A DNA stretch of 64,000 nt from Phymatolithon calcareum (taxonomy: Eukaryota > Rhodophyta > Florideophyceae > Hapalidiales), in contig OZ345370.1 of the NCBI GenBank assembly GCA_977006965.1, positions 248,001 through 312,000 on the forward strand. Reading direction: 5' to 3'. Below, piece after piece: positions 9,809 through 19,029 of the stretch (position 1 is the first letter of the stretch; every line of letters starts with the position of its first letter). Below the pieces are notes generated by a model, which was not told the DNA's origin, searched no databases, and saw nothing but the letters and a program-made list of their open reading frames with translations. The translations under genes were made by a program, and so were the position numbers.

Positions 9809-10251
9809 AGCAGAGCCAGGTCAGCGTAGTGGCAAACGGTCCGAATCGCTGAAACAGACATTGTCGGTGGCCGGAGATGGCGCCGCCGTTGGTGCGTCTG
9901 CATGCCATTTGCAAGCTCAAGTCGTTGCCTTCAGACCGTTGCGCCGCCGCGAAAAGCAGATCCTACCCAGACGCATAGCTAACGGCCTGAATAACCGAAA
10001 CAGAAACTGTCGGCGCCCGGGTGCTTTTGTCGGACTCGGGTGCACCCGACACTAGCGGTTCCTGTGTCTCTTCACACTTCAGCCAAAACAACCAGTGTCC
10101 AATCACCTATTTTCAAGTACCATTATGGCCTTTGACCTATCGCTGTTAAGAGCACCTTGCCAACCTCACAACTCGTCTCCCATGAGCCTCGCTGACTTAA
10201 TCACATCATCGTACGGTGTCGCCAATATTGTTTTCACGCTTAATACTTGAA

Positions 10252-10593
10252 TCAATTACAGGGCATGGAGTAGAAAACAAAAGGATAAGAATTGCGAGCT
10301 CGAGCTGCCGATGAGCTATTACTGAAGTTCAACTCGCACCTCCCGCTCACTATCCCTTCCTCTATACTTTTTTGAAAGCTCTTGATTTTTTGTACCGCGC
10401 GCGCTATGTGTCCCGCTCTCATTGCGCTTGCTCCTGCTGTCGAAATACCTGCACCAGCTGTAATTAGTTCGATTACTCCGCGTGTAGCCGCGAGTGCCGC
10501 CACTACGGCGACCCCCGCTGCAGCAGTTTTGCCCACAGCCTCAAGGTTTTGCCTCTTCAGTTCCTTCTTAACACTCTTGATCTCACGTATTAC
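10252..10593 (-). CDS. Hypothetical Ala/Gly-rich protein fragment
   Basis: Minus strand encodes ERVIREIKSVKKELKRQ followed by an alanine/glycine-rich, hydrophobic stretch (GVAVVAALAATRGVIELI, TAGAGISTAGASAMRAG) and a basic helix (ARAVQKIKSFQKSIEEG). A charged helix followed by a hydrophobic hairpin suggests membrane association. An in-frame TGA lies just upstream of ERVIRE, so the start is unclear: either a lost N-terminal exon or a relic. It may belong to the same gene as 9145-9808, 450 bp downstream on the same strand, but no splice pair could be fixed. Family unknown. Confidence 0.3.
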   Translation of the reverse strand, partial: VIREIKSVKKELKRQNLEAVGKTAAAGVAVVAALAATRGVIELITAGAGISTAGASAMRAGHIARAVQKIKSFQKSIEEGIVSGRCELNFSNSSSAARARNSYPFVFYSMPCN

Positions 10594-10889
10594 TCGTTCT
10601 CAGTCAGCACATGCAAACCAGGTGACAATAGCGCTTGTTCCGAAGGTCACAGCACGATAGGCTGTGACGATAAGACACGTGCATAAGCACCTGGTTTCTA
10701 TAGTTTGAATCATGATGCGCATCTCTGTTCTCGCCTTCAAGTTTCTTTGCGGTTCCGATGTGTGACTCTTCGAGTTGTGTGTCCTTTTGTTCTGGAGTAG
10801 GTCACGTAAAGAAAAAAACAAATAAAATAAAAAGAATTTTTACAACGCACCGAAGATCGTGGAGAATATATGCGTCCTAAGGGTCTCTC

Positions 10890-11010
10890 AATGGTATTCG
10901 AACCCGTACCCACAATTGCGGAGCAGAAATCTGCACAGGAAGCAAGCACTCTCGTTTCTTGACTATCAGCTTACGTTTTCTGCCGCCTTAACCACTCGGC
11001 CATGCCTTAC
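10890..11010 (-). repeat. Class II tRNA-like relic (Ser/Leu type), unit 2 copy
   Basis: Minus strand reads ATGGCCGAGTGGTTAAGGC (perfect A-box and D-stem GCC/GGC), GCAGA ... TCTGC as anticodon stem around an oversized loop, a CCGCA/TGTGG variable-arm stem and GGGTTCGAATACC as T-arm. Against function: T33 is absent, T-stem position 61 is A not C, and the acceptor strands do not pair. Read as a tRNA-Ser/Leu-derived repeat head. An intron-bearing tRNA was considered and is less likely. Confidence 0.5.
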
Positions 11011-11719
11011 TAATAATACAGCGAAAGACGCCGGTGAGCGATGCTTTCTAACTACAGGCCACGCGGAATCTCACAGTACGCAAGCACTCTATATTTAATC
11101 CCCATTCCATACACAAATCCACACGATTCCATCTGCGTAACTCACAATTCAAATTCTTGATGGCACGAAAGGTGGCTCGAAGTTGTTTTCCACACTCCAC
11201 GATGAAAACGATACCGACTGAAAACCTGGTGGATTGCAAGCTTTTATTCAACTTTTACCCTAATGTCTCGTAGAAGAGGCTGCTGCTCTGTCTCCACCAA
11301 GCACAAATTTGTGCATTGCTATTTGTGCGATGAGGATTTTCCATCTGCGCCCCTATCATGTTATCCTTACTCAGGGCATCATTGTTTTCTTTCTCGAATT
11401 CGGATATTCGTTTCAATTCTCATCACCTTGTGCCCGATTGCCCTCTGTTAAATCCCCTGAAATGTCCACAGAACGCCCGAAAATAGCCCGATTCACTCAC
11501 GGAAGATCCTAGGATCAAATTGAAGAAGACCCAACCACGGGTCGCTTAAAGTCTTTCGACAAGAAAGAAGAAAATACCTGTAAGCGCCGTCGAGATGATG
11601 GCCTCAGCCACGTAGACGTGGGATTATCCGATTTTGTGTCCTCATCACTGACATGTCCGACACTATGTGCTCTACAAATCTCGAGACTGCACGCAACCTG
11701 AAATCACAGCATGCCACAG

Positions 11720-11935
11720 GACAGAGGAGTAATTTTCCCCCTCGAGGTCCCGAAGGAGACCAGGGGTGGGTTTTTGTAGCCTACTGAATCGTGTTACACC
11801 AACAAGAAAAGAAAGTCTTCCATAGACAGAATCCAGCCAAAACCTCTTGGCCGTAGGAAAGTTGCCCCAAGCTTCAGTAGATGCGTTGGTAACTTTTAAA
11901 TAAAAATCTACCTTCTTCTTCTACTACAAATCTCG
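11720..11935 (+). mobile_element. LINE 3' end (5'-truncated copy with TTC tail)
   Basis: Shares TTTTCCCCCTCGAG and GAGACCAG with 3417-3450, and AGACAGAATCCA, TTGCCCCAAGC and AACTTTTAAATAAAA ahead of the CTTCTTCTTC tail with 31690-31800. It lies in sequence that is present in GST unit 2 but absent from unit 1. Confidence 0.65.
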
Positions 11936-12600
11936 AAACTGTGCTGCCGCATTGGTTGCGAATTCCAGCATATAATTTATTCCCGAGTAATTCGACCAGA
12001 ACCCTATATCGCAAATGTCAGTCGCCGTCGCGCTTGACGACGTGGCTATCAAACTATCGTACATGTCTTCGAACCCCGCCCATCGCATCGAGGTCGTCCA
12101 GAAGGCGGGTCATCCCTGACCTTTTGGAAATGCATCTCTGCAAAATGCGCTTGATCTCTCTCGCAAAATTCTTGCCCCCGTTCCGGTGTGCGGTATGCGT
12201 GAAGAGCTTGTCACATTTGGCGCTCTTTCGACTTGAGATCCAGGGGACATCCACTAGTCAAATTCGGAGCTCCCCGTCGACAAGGTTAGTTGCTCTGCTG
12301 TGGGTCTCAATGCGGAGTTGCATATATTAAAGGTGCTCACTTCACGTACCTCAGGTTCTTACGGCGTGGCAGAAAACGAAGGAAATTTTGAAGAACATCT
12401 TTGGGTTCATGTGTCTACACTACCGACGACAGTCGAACAAGTCTCGGCTTCAAATTCCTTTTGAAAAATAATCAGTCAGGATCTGATCAATGCACTGAAA
12501 TTATTCAGCAGCAGTAAAACTGATTCTTAATTCTGAATTTCTCAATTTCTAAATTTTTAATCCGATTTGCCCCGTACGATCAATCAAATTGGATTCAGCC
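11936..12600. other. Spacer, no gene assigned
   Basis: Contains a 66-codon minus-strand frame (12254-12054) with a fairly protein-like sequence (NFAREIKRILQRCISKRSG) but no recognisable family. It may be a transposon relic. From about 12450 the homology to GST unit 1 resumes. Confidence 0.4.
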
Positions 12601-12969
12601 CGAAAATTCAGTTGGCCCGCTTGGAGATCACGACTGTAAACATTACACTGTACGACTCAACCAAAATCAATCATGAGCACAACTCCTATGAAAAATACAT
12701 AAATATTTGAAGCCTGTTGGTGAAGGTAACACATGTCATGAACCCTAGCCCATTATTCGCGTTTTCATTGGCAGAGGATGTCCCAAACCGTATGCACTTT
12801 CGGATCTCATACACGAAAACAGCCAACCAGAATGCGGCGATCGTCGTGAACAGTCCGCACCAGTGCACTCCCACGAGCACCGCCACTGCGGCGTCATCTG
12901 TATGGCTGAGATCCTCTCTGGAGGCGTCGGCGCACCGCGCGCCGGTGAACCGATCGCCCCCTCCACCCC

Positions 12970-12976
12970 TATAAAA
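12970..12976 (+). promoter_or_regulatory. TATA box of GST copy 2
   Basis: TATAAAA in the same CCACCCCTATAAAAGCC context as copy 1, 158 bp upstream of the ATG at 13128. Confidence 0.75.
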
Positions 12977-13127
12977 GCCACCGAACCCTCCCTCCGTAGC
13001 TTCTTCCCCCAGCCCCAGAGCACAGGGCCACCAACCCACTTCTCCTCTCCACACCTGCACCGCCCCCTTCTCCACTGCACTCCACTCTACTCCGCTCCAA
13101 CGCACCACACTCTCCAACTCCAACCCC

Positions 13128-13727
13128 ATGGCGCCTGTTCTTAAGCTCACCTCCTTCCAGGCCACCGGCCGTGCCGAGCCCACCCGCCTCGCCCTCACGG
13201 CCGGCGCTATCGCCTTTGAGGACGAGCGTCTAGACTCCAATGCCTTCGAGGCGCTCAAGAACGAGGACGGCAAGGTTCCTTTCAAGTCGTTCCCCACGAT
13301 CACTGTCGATGGAGAGATCTTTGCGGAGTCCAATGCTATGCTTCGCTTCGCGGGCAAGCTTGGCGGCTTTTACCCCAAGTGTGAGAAGACAGCGCTAAGG
13401 GTCGACATGGTGGTCGACGCGCTTGAGTCGGTCATCACTGCGATGTTCGCGGACAAGTCGGTCGAAGGCAGGAAGAAGTTCGTGGATGAGACCATTCCCC
13501 GGTACTTCGGCCCCATCGACGATGCGTTTGGCAAGAAGGGCCCGTTCATGTTGGGTGAGGAGCTTTCCATTGCCGACCTCAAGGTCGCGTGCGTCGTGGA
13601 GCAGCTGACTGGTGGGAAGGTCGACCACATCCCCAAGGACTGCCTTGACAAGTACACGCACGTCAAGGCGGCGACCAAGTCCGTCTTCTCTAACGAGAAG
13701 ATCAAGGCCTACAAGAACAAGAACTAA
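13128..13727 (+). CDS. Glutathione S-transferase, sigma-like (array copy 2)
   Basis: 199 aa, differing from copy 1 at few positions and lacking one lysine in the FGKKGPF segment. Domain layout is as in copy 1: GRAEPTRLAL, SFPTITVDG, ESNAMLRFAGK in the N-domain, LSIADLKVA in the C-domain. It shares the serine at residue 9 in place of the catalytic tyrosine, so the substitution predates the duplication. The promoter, 5' UTR and 3' UTR are duplicated with it. Near identity of the two coding regions argues for recent duplication or gene conversion. Confidence 0.92.
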   Translation: MAPVLKLTSFQATGRAEPTRLALTAGAIAFEDERLDSNAFEALKNEDGKVPFKSFPTITVDGEIFAESNAMLRFAGKLGGFYPKCEKTALRVDMVVDALESVITAMFADKSVEGRKKFVDETIPRYFGPIDDAFGKKGPFMLGEELSIADLKVACVVEQLTGGKVDHIPKDCLDKYTHVKAATKSVFSNEKIKAYKNKN

Positions 13728-14391
13728 TTTAAAACAGATTGTCACCATCGAGGACTTGTTTCTCCTCAGCTAGTTTGGCTTTCGTCTGCATTCGTCTATT
13801 TGCTTACTTTAGTGCTCTCTAGTTCTGGTGGAAACAAGCTTACTTTGGTGTTCGTAATCTAGAATATTCAGTAAAGAAGACTATCGTCGGGCAACGACTG
13901 TAGAATGAAAAATGTGGCAGCTTCCTTCACCTTTAATGTGCCAGAAAAGTCGACAAGCATCGAGATGATTCCTGGTATTGCACTTCCAAACTTGTTTAGC
14001 AATGCTGAACAGGGTTAGCTATTTTCGTACTTCTGTGTCGTACTGTACTAATTCCAAATTCGGACGCATTTCTAGAAGAAATCTTCTATTTTGAATGCAG
14101 AATGAAGTTCACCCCTTTCCATTGATGCGGCAACTGGCACTTCGGTAGGAATACACGGACTGAAAATCTCAAAGATATGCAAACTATCGCTTTGCGCTCC
14201 TACCTCGCAGCTCATTGCCAAAGCCTAGATTCCGTGCCCGCGCTCCTGATACAAGTACTCGAGCTGCAGGGATAGAGTAACATTGAAACCTACGCTGTTC
14301 TGGTTTGACTGCCTCGTGACCGCCATGCATCTGATGCGTACGCAATAAAACAATAAAGAATCAATCAGGCTTTTTCACCTTCTTTCGCAAA
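13728..14391 (+). other. 3' flank of GST copy 2, noncoding
   Basis: Alignable with the flank of copy 1 to the insertion point, including GTTCGTAATCTAG, a TAAAGAAGACTA block, and CGCAATAAAACAATAAAGAATCA just before the Fanzor element. No coding region. Confidence 0.6.
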
Positions 14392-14399
14392 CAAGAGCA

Positions 14400-16193
14400 T
14401 TACAGGAAGATCTATCCATGTACATTTTGACGTATTGAAGGCCGCGCAAAGCGTCTAAGCGACTTCCTTGAGACTGCTCTTTGAATTCAGTGAGAGATGT
14501 GAGTGATATAGTCACAAACTGGACTCAGGATGCATGACTCGTTTTGGTCTAGATATTAGAGTACGAAAACAGAGCAAAAGTTTCTTCTGCTTGTAAAGCT
14601 ATATCACTCTAAAAGAAAAGGCAAGTCAAGCTACATGAGCTTCCTGGATACAAGACGATACCACCAAAATATGCTAAAACTCTGTACACTCCAAAAAGCT
14701 TCTGCTTTATTTAGAGAGTCTTACAGTAAGGCCGCCGCAGAAGGTTATATGAAAAAGAGAGCGTACTGGAGATTCTCCTTTGTCAAAACGGCTACAATAT
14801 TAGCACCTATCTCTATTATATTTCCTATTCCCATATTTCCCCGAGCCCAGTGCCTCGGGCCGGACCAGGAAGTCAACAGAGCATCTGCAGACAGTTTTGA
14901 AAAGGCAGTTACATCAGTAAGACTAAGCCATAAGAGATATTCAGCTTGGACCACACTTTTTCAGACATATTATTTTTCTAAGTTCTGAGCTTACTATCAC
15001 AAGACTGTGCTACATAGCAAGACATGGTTGATGCCTTAGCCTGTTTAGAAAGCGCGTACCTTTCTTTTGACAGTTTTGCTGATTGTCTCAATTATTGTCA
15101 TAATTTTGATTAATCTGCTCATTTGCGAGCAGTTAATCCAGCTTATTTCGCGGGCTGCTGGCTGAGGAACTAAATCTCATCGCATCCATACAGGGACTCT
15201 CCTTTGCTTTTTTGATCAACTCTTTACAGCATACTTGTATTCTGTAAAATATCCCTGAATATCCCAAAGCATTCTCAAGAAGGCCCCTCTGCCAAGTGCT
15301 TTTGCGCTCTGTAACCAGTGAGCGTTTATTGGGTGACGTTCTCGAATACACCTTGACAGGTGTACACGAGTACATTAAATTCACTAGTGAAAATTCACTA
15401 ATTTTGCATATACATCAATTCCCTCATAATTTTGTGTGCAGAAACAACTACGGGGTTTTATTTATTTTTTTGATGCACTGAAAATATGCTTTCCTCCCCC
15501 TCTTTTTACTTTCCCCGGCTAAAACATTCTATTTTTCGCCACAAATGATCATTTGTAAAGTCTGTACCTGTTCCCCTTCGCAAAGTACAAACCCCTCTCG
15601 CCTGTCTTCATCCCCATATGGTGATCAACAACACTGTACTGACTTCACCTCGCACGTGCGTCGAAAACCGCTATCCGATCACTCTAACCTGCACGCTTTG
15701 AGCGCCTTCCACCATGATGCAAGCAGTCACTCTTATCTTCTCCGCATATGCCGTTGCGGCCGCCCTCTCTATGAAGCTTTTATTCCGGGTGTCCTTTCAC
15801 ATCTCGAGACTTGCGCTGCGTCGCTCTATTCCGATCGATTTATTTGCACCCAACGTTCCCTTTCTAAATACGTCCATCTGTTCATTCGAAGAGCTGTACA
15901 AGAAACTGAGTCTCATTCATAGTGCTCAGTCGCTATAGCCCTGCGCCGGAGTGATACGCTGCATATTGAATGGGACCTGGCAACCTTAGAGACTTTGACC
16001 GGGCCTTTCGTTTGATGAGCAAAGCATGTGGATTCCGAAAATAGCTCCTCGTCTTGCATGATACATGGCTTTCGGTTGGTGGTACTTTTAAACCTCTGTC
16101 GCCACTTGATGTTGTACCACAGCACTTTCATACCCCAAGCCACCACCATCCATCCTTCATGGCGCTGTGAAACCGTTCCGTCGGCTTGCCGCC
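14400..16193. other. Left arm of Fanzor element, function unknown
   Basis: Contains a 117-codon plus-strand frame (14635-14988), an 83-codon minus-strand frame (15384-15133) and a 125-codon plus-strand frame (15545-15922), none with a recognisable domain. The stretch 14990-15545 is AT-rich. The last 500 bp would hold the promoter of the nuclease gene. No TATA box can be placed with confidence. Confidence 0.45.
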
Positions 16194-18824
16194 ATGTCCG
16201 ACGGGGCCGCTATCCCGAAGAAGGTCCGAGAAGAGCTGAAAGAGTTTGCAGCCAACCAGCGAATCAAAACGTTCTCATTCAAGGTCCGCACAGTCACGAC
16301 ATCGGTCGATGCGTGCATCAAGAATGACTTGGAAAAGACCAAGTTGACTCACAACTTGCACACAAATGCTAAAGTACTTGGCCTTCTAAGACACTTGGTG
16401 TCAGTGTATTTGAACGTGCTCTTGGATGACCCTGCGGTCTCGTTTGCGGGTTCAAGGATTTTATTCAACGCCGGCGTATTGCGGCACATCGCTCTTCACT
16501 TAGCAACGTACAAGATGCGTGCTCCGAACAAGAAAAGCGAACCGCGTATTCTTGATCTAGAACAGTACGCTGCTGTCAGGACTCATTTGGTGAACTATGT
16601 TCACAGACACCACGAAGATGAAGAACACGGGCTCGGGCCCCAGACCTTGGAGAAAATGCGGAATTGTATCAAGCGACCACTCGGTGTCCTCTTGCGAAAC
16701 ATGTCAGCTTCTAATAAGCGGCATGTGGAAGACCATTTTGATCAATCAGGACGGCATATTCAATGCTTCATCGAACAGAGATTCTGGAATGATCGCGGTC
16801 AAGACAACTTCCACGAGATGACGAAGAAAGCATCCGAAGCTCTATTCAACGCCGCCATGGCCAGCACAGCCGACCGAGCGACAGAAATCATTGACCGATT
16901 TTGCCACCGAAACAGAATTGCGAGCTGGAGAGATGGTCTTTTCGACATGATGCCGATTTTCCGTGCGCTTTTTGATGACGTCAGGAAATTTCAATCCCCT
17001 ATTTCAAAGCTCCGAGTATTATATCATTTCAGGCGTGAAGTAAGTCCTTTGTACGACGAAGCGTCGCGAGTGCGCTCCGAAGTGGACAGTGCCCAGCCGT
17101 ATGTTGACTTCCCTAGCGTTCATGGGAAGTACGACAAGCAAAGGATCGTCGCGCAAAGGAGTCTGCTCAAGGAAGTTCCCGTTCCGCTGTGGTTCGATAC
17201 AGCGGAGTCGATCACAGACCAACAAGTGCATGAGCTAAGAGCCGCGGTGGAAGAGACGAGAAAGTCTCTATTCAACGAGAAGAAAGTCCCCGGTCTTGAC
17301 TCACTTCCCAAGCCTTTCACTCTACTCCCCTTGTATTCATTGCAGTACGCATTTGTGCACTACGACAACCAATCCGTACGTCAGCTCGCTCCCGGCGTTA
17401 TTTCGGAAGAAGATTTGAAAGCAGTAGGAAGTCGCACGTGGTGGACACCATTTTTTGACTTCCATTCAAAGCGCAAGATCGATCGTTACCGACCTCCTCC
17501 TGTGAGGGCGAACGGCAAGAAGAGAAAAGTAATGCACCGCAAGGCTTTCAACAAGCTCCCGCGACATCGGAGGAGGAAGAAGAAGAAGAACAGAAAACTT
17601 CTACGCCAGAAGAGATGTTTAAGGCAAGGAATTCCACTGTGCGTCCAACACTCCTGGGTTCCCGACGACGCACGGTACGCCGAGCAGAAACACAACGAAC
17701 ACGGCCCCATTCCTTGGCTTGTGTGCAACATTTCCTCCGATGGTTTGCAAATCAAGGTCTTGTTAGCTACGATAACCAAGAAGGAGCATACGGAAGTCGC
17801 TCGACCAAGTGCTGATTCCACCCGACAGCCTCCCAAGGAGCCTCTTCCGTCCGGTGTGCGTGAACTGCATCAAAAAGGGTACCACTCCATACGACGCCGT
17901 TTCGACATATCGAAGAACACGAAGGGTCTGTTTAAGAACGCGCTTACCATTCGGCCGGAATTTCAAGGAACCTACCAGGTCATTGGCCTCGACCCGGGAC
18001 AAGTCAAGATAGGGACCACCGTGAGAGCCGAAGTGGACCTATCGCTTCATAATACACAAGAAGTCAAAGATGCGATGAAGGCGAAGGACATCGAGAATTC
18101 AACTAAGTATGTTTCCCACAAGACCTACAGGTTCGAGTCGCTGGCGCGTGTCGCGGAGAAGAACGAGGCTGCACGTCGCAACGAAAATGAGGCCTACCGA
18201 GCAGCGCTCAACGACTTTTCTCAAGTGTCGCTAAAGCGTGCCGGTGCAAGTGTTGCATACGCCAACGTTGTCTACAGTACATTGACGGTCATGTGCCGCG
18301 AATTGTTTTCCAAGAACAGACGTCGCCAACGCTTTGCTCGATTCCGCGCCAAATCACGAAACATCCAAGAAATGGCGAAGACTCTTGCCTTTGGAGCTGA
18401 AAATGAAGAGTTGCGAACTTCGACGAGCCGCGGTGCGGCAAAGCGGAAACTCAAACAAGATTTGTACCGGAGGAAGCGCGTGTTGTTTTTCGGTAATGCG
18501 GAGTTTGGTCATGGTTCGCGCGGTCCTTGTCCGCGCAAGAGGCTTCTTCGTGCGCTCTCGCTTCTCTGTCCAGTCGTCCTGGTCGACGAATTCAGAACAT
18601 CTATACGCTGCAAAGAGTGTGGACACACTCTGCAAGGCAATCACCGCTCCCGTGTGTTTCGTTGTACGAACAACCCGACAGGCGAGAGCAATGGATGTTC
18701 TACGGAATCTATTGACCGAGACACGAATGGAGCGACAAATATTGCCGCTGTGGGTCTCCATCAGCTTCTGGGATTGCCCCGACCGCCCCATCTCAGCAGA
18801 CCTTCACGCAGCACTCACGCATAG
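16194..18824 (+). CDS. Fanzor: eukaryotic TnpB-like RNA-guided endonuclease
   Basis: 876 aa, uninterrupted. Fanzors are eukaryotic relatives of TnpB and Cas12 that cut DNA guided by an RNA made from the element's right end. The N-terminal ~590 residues form the expanded recognition part, with a lysine/arginine-rich tract at about 440-475 (HRRRKKKKNRK) that would serve as nuclear localisation signal. The RuvC core is C-terminal: RuvC-I VIGLDPGQVKIG (D600); GNAEFG (E770) and VLVDEFRTS (E799) as the two candidate RuvC-II glutamates; a zinc ribbon C806, C809, C824, C835; and RuvC-III DRDTNGATN (D843). The ATG at 16194 (MSDGAA) was preferred over an in-frame GTG at 16167. No introns, which fits a mobile gene. 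Intact catalytic acids suggest activity or recent arrival. Family certain; activity inferred. Confidence 0.93.
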   Translation: MSDGAAIPKKVREELKEFAANQRIKTFSFKVRTVTTSVDACIKNDLEKTKLTHNLHTNAKVLGLLRHLVSVYLNVLLDDPAVSFAGSRILFNAGVLRHIALHLATYKMRAPNKKSEPRILDLEQYAAVRTHLVNYVHRHHEDEEHGLGPQTLEKMRNCIKRPLGVLLRNMSASNKRHVEDHFDQSGRHIQCFIEQRFWNDRGQDNFHEMTKKASEALFNAAMASTADRATEIIDRFCHRNRIASWRDGLFDMMPIFRALFDDVRKFQSPISKLRVLYHFRREVSPLYDEASRVRSEVDSAQPYVDFPSVHGKYDKQRIVAQRSLLKEVPVPLWFDTAESITDQQVHELRAAVEETRKSLFNEKKVPGLDSLPKPFTLLPLYSLQYAFVHYDNQSVRQLAPGVISEEDLKAVGSRTWWTPFFDFHSKRKIDRYRPPPVRANGKKRKVMHRKAFNKLPRHRRRKKKKNRKLLRQKRCLRQGIPLCVQHSWVPDDARYAEQKHNEHGPIPWLVCNISSDGLQIKVLLATITKKEHTEVARPSADSTRQPPKEPLPSGVRELHQKGYHSIRRRFDISKNTKGLFKNALTIRPEFQGTYQVIGLDPGQVKIGTTVRAEVDLSLHNTQEVKDAMKAKDIENSTKYVSHKTYRFESLARVAEKNEAARRNENEAYRAALNDFSQVSLKRAGASVAYANVVYSTLTVMCRELFSKNRRRQRFARFRAKSRNIQEMAKTLAFGAENEELRTSTSRGAAKRKLKQDLYRRKRVLFFGNAEFGHGSRGPCPRKRLLRALSLLCPVVLVDEFRTSIRCKECGHTLQGNHRSRVFRCTNNPTGESNGCSTESIDRDTNGATNIAAVGLHQLLGLPRPPHLSRPSRSTHA

Positions 18825-18916
18825 GCTGCTTGTCTCTTCATTTTTAGATTCTTTGAACTTACACACATTTCTCTTTATACTCCTATCGAGGGCCGCACAC
18901 GCGCGGAAATAAAGAG
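18780..18916 (+). ncRNA. Candidate guide-RNA (omega/f-RNA) scaffold at element right end
   Basis: In Fanzor and TnpB elements the guide RNA scaffold overlaps the 3' end of the nuclease gene and runs to the right boundary; the guide is the sequence just outside. Here the stop is followed by 92 bp to the inferred boundary at 18916, including a hairpin near the end (CCGC ACACGC GCGG at 18893-18906) and then AAATAAAGAG. The predicted resident guide would begin with CAAGAGCACCTGCTTGC. This is positional inference; no transcript is visible. Confidence 0.4.
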
Positions 18917-19029
18917 CAAGAGCACCTGCTTGCAATGATATCTGCATTTGATAGTGGTAAAGCTATGTCTACTGCTGTGCACGACAAGCCCCCGAGGTGT
19001 CTCCCAAAAAGGGGAACACCTTTGCTTTA

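Larger units (their letters stand above)
10805..14399 (+). repeat. GST-array duplication unit 2 (left part; continues after the Fanzor element)
   Basis: Homologous to 4925-7480. After 14399 the match to unit 1 stops and resumes at 18917 (GAGCACCTGCTTGCAATGATAT against GAGCATCTGCTTGCATTGATAT at 7456), continuing to about 19030 through the GAGGTGTCTC block. The intervening 4.5 kb is an insertion. Confidence 0.85.
14400..18916 (+). mobile_element. Fanzor-bearing mobile element inserted in GST unit 2
   Basis: 4517 bp with sharp borders, defined by alignment to GST unit 1 on both sides. The right quarter carries one long ORF for a Fanzor nuclease whose stop lies 92 bp from the right end. The left 1.8 kb (14400-16193) has no gene recognised. 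No terminal inverted repeats are visible between TTACAGGAAGATC (left) and the right end GGAAATAAAGAG. No transposase of any other class was seen, so it is either a self-contained Fanzor element lacking its recombinase, mobilised in trans, or a cargo of something larger. Confidence 0.75.
14392..18924 (+). repeat. 8-bp direct duplication flanking the Fanzor element
   Basis: CAAGAGCA occurs at 14392-14399 and again at 18917-18924, immediately outside the 4517-bp insertion. In the uninterrupted GST unit 1 the corresponding sequence carries a single AAGAGCA (7453-7459). A target-site duplication of 7-8 bp is the simplest reading. One or two bases at the right junction (AAAGAGCAAGAGCA) are ambiguous. 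Confidence 0.65.

Noticed and set aside
14400-14403. TTAC at the left end as an IS605-type target
   Set aside because: By comparison with GST unit 1 these bases belong to the insertion side, not to the target, and the target reads AAGAGCA.
16167-16193. Start of the Fanzor protein at the in-frame GTG
   Set aside because: Eukaryotic translation favours the ATG nine codons downstream, in a fair context (GCCGCCATGTC).
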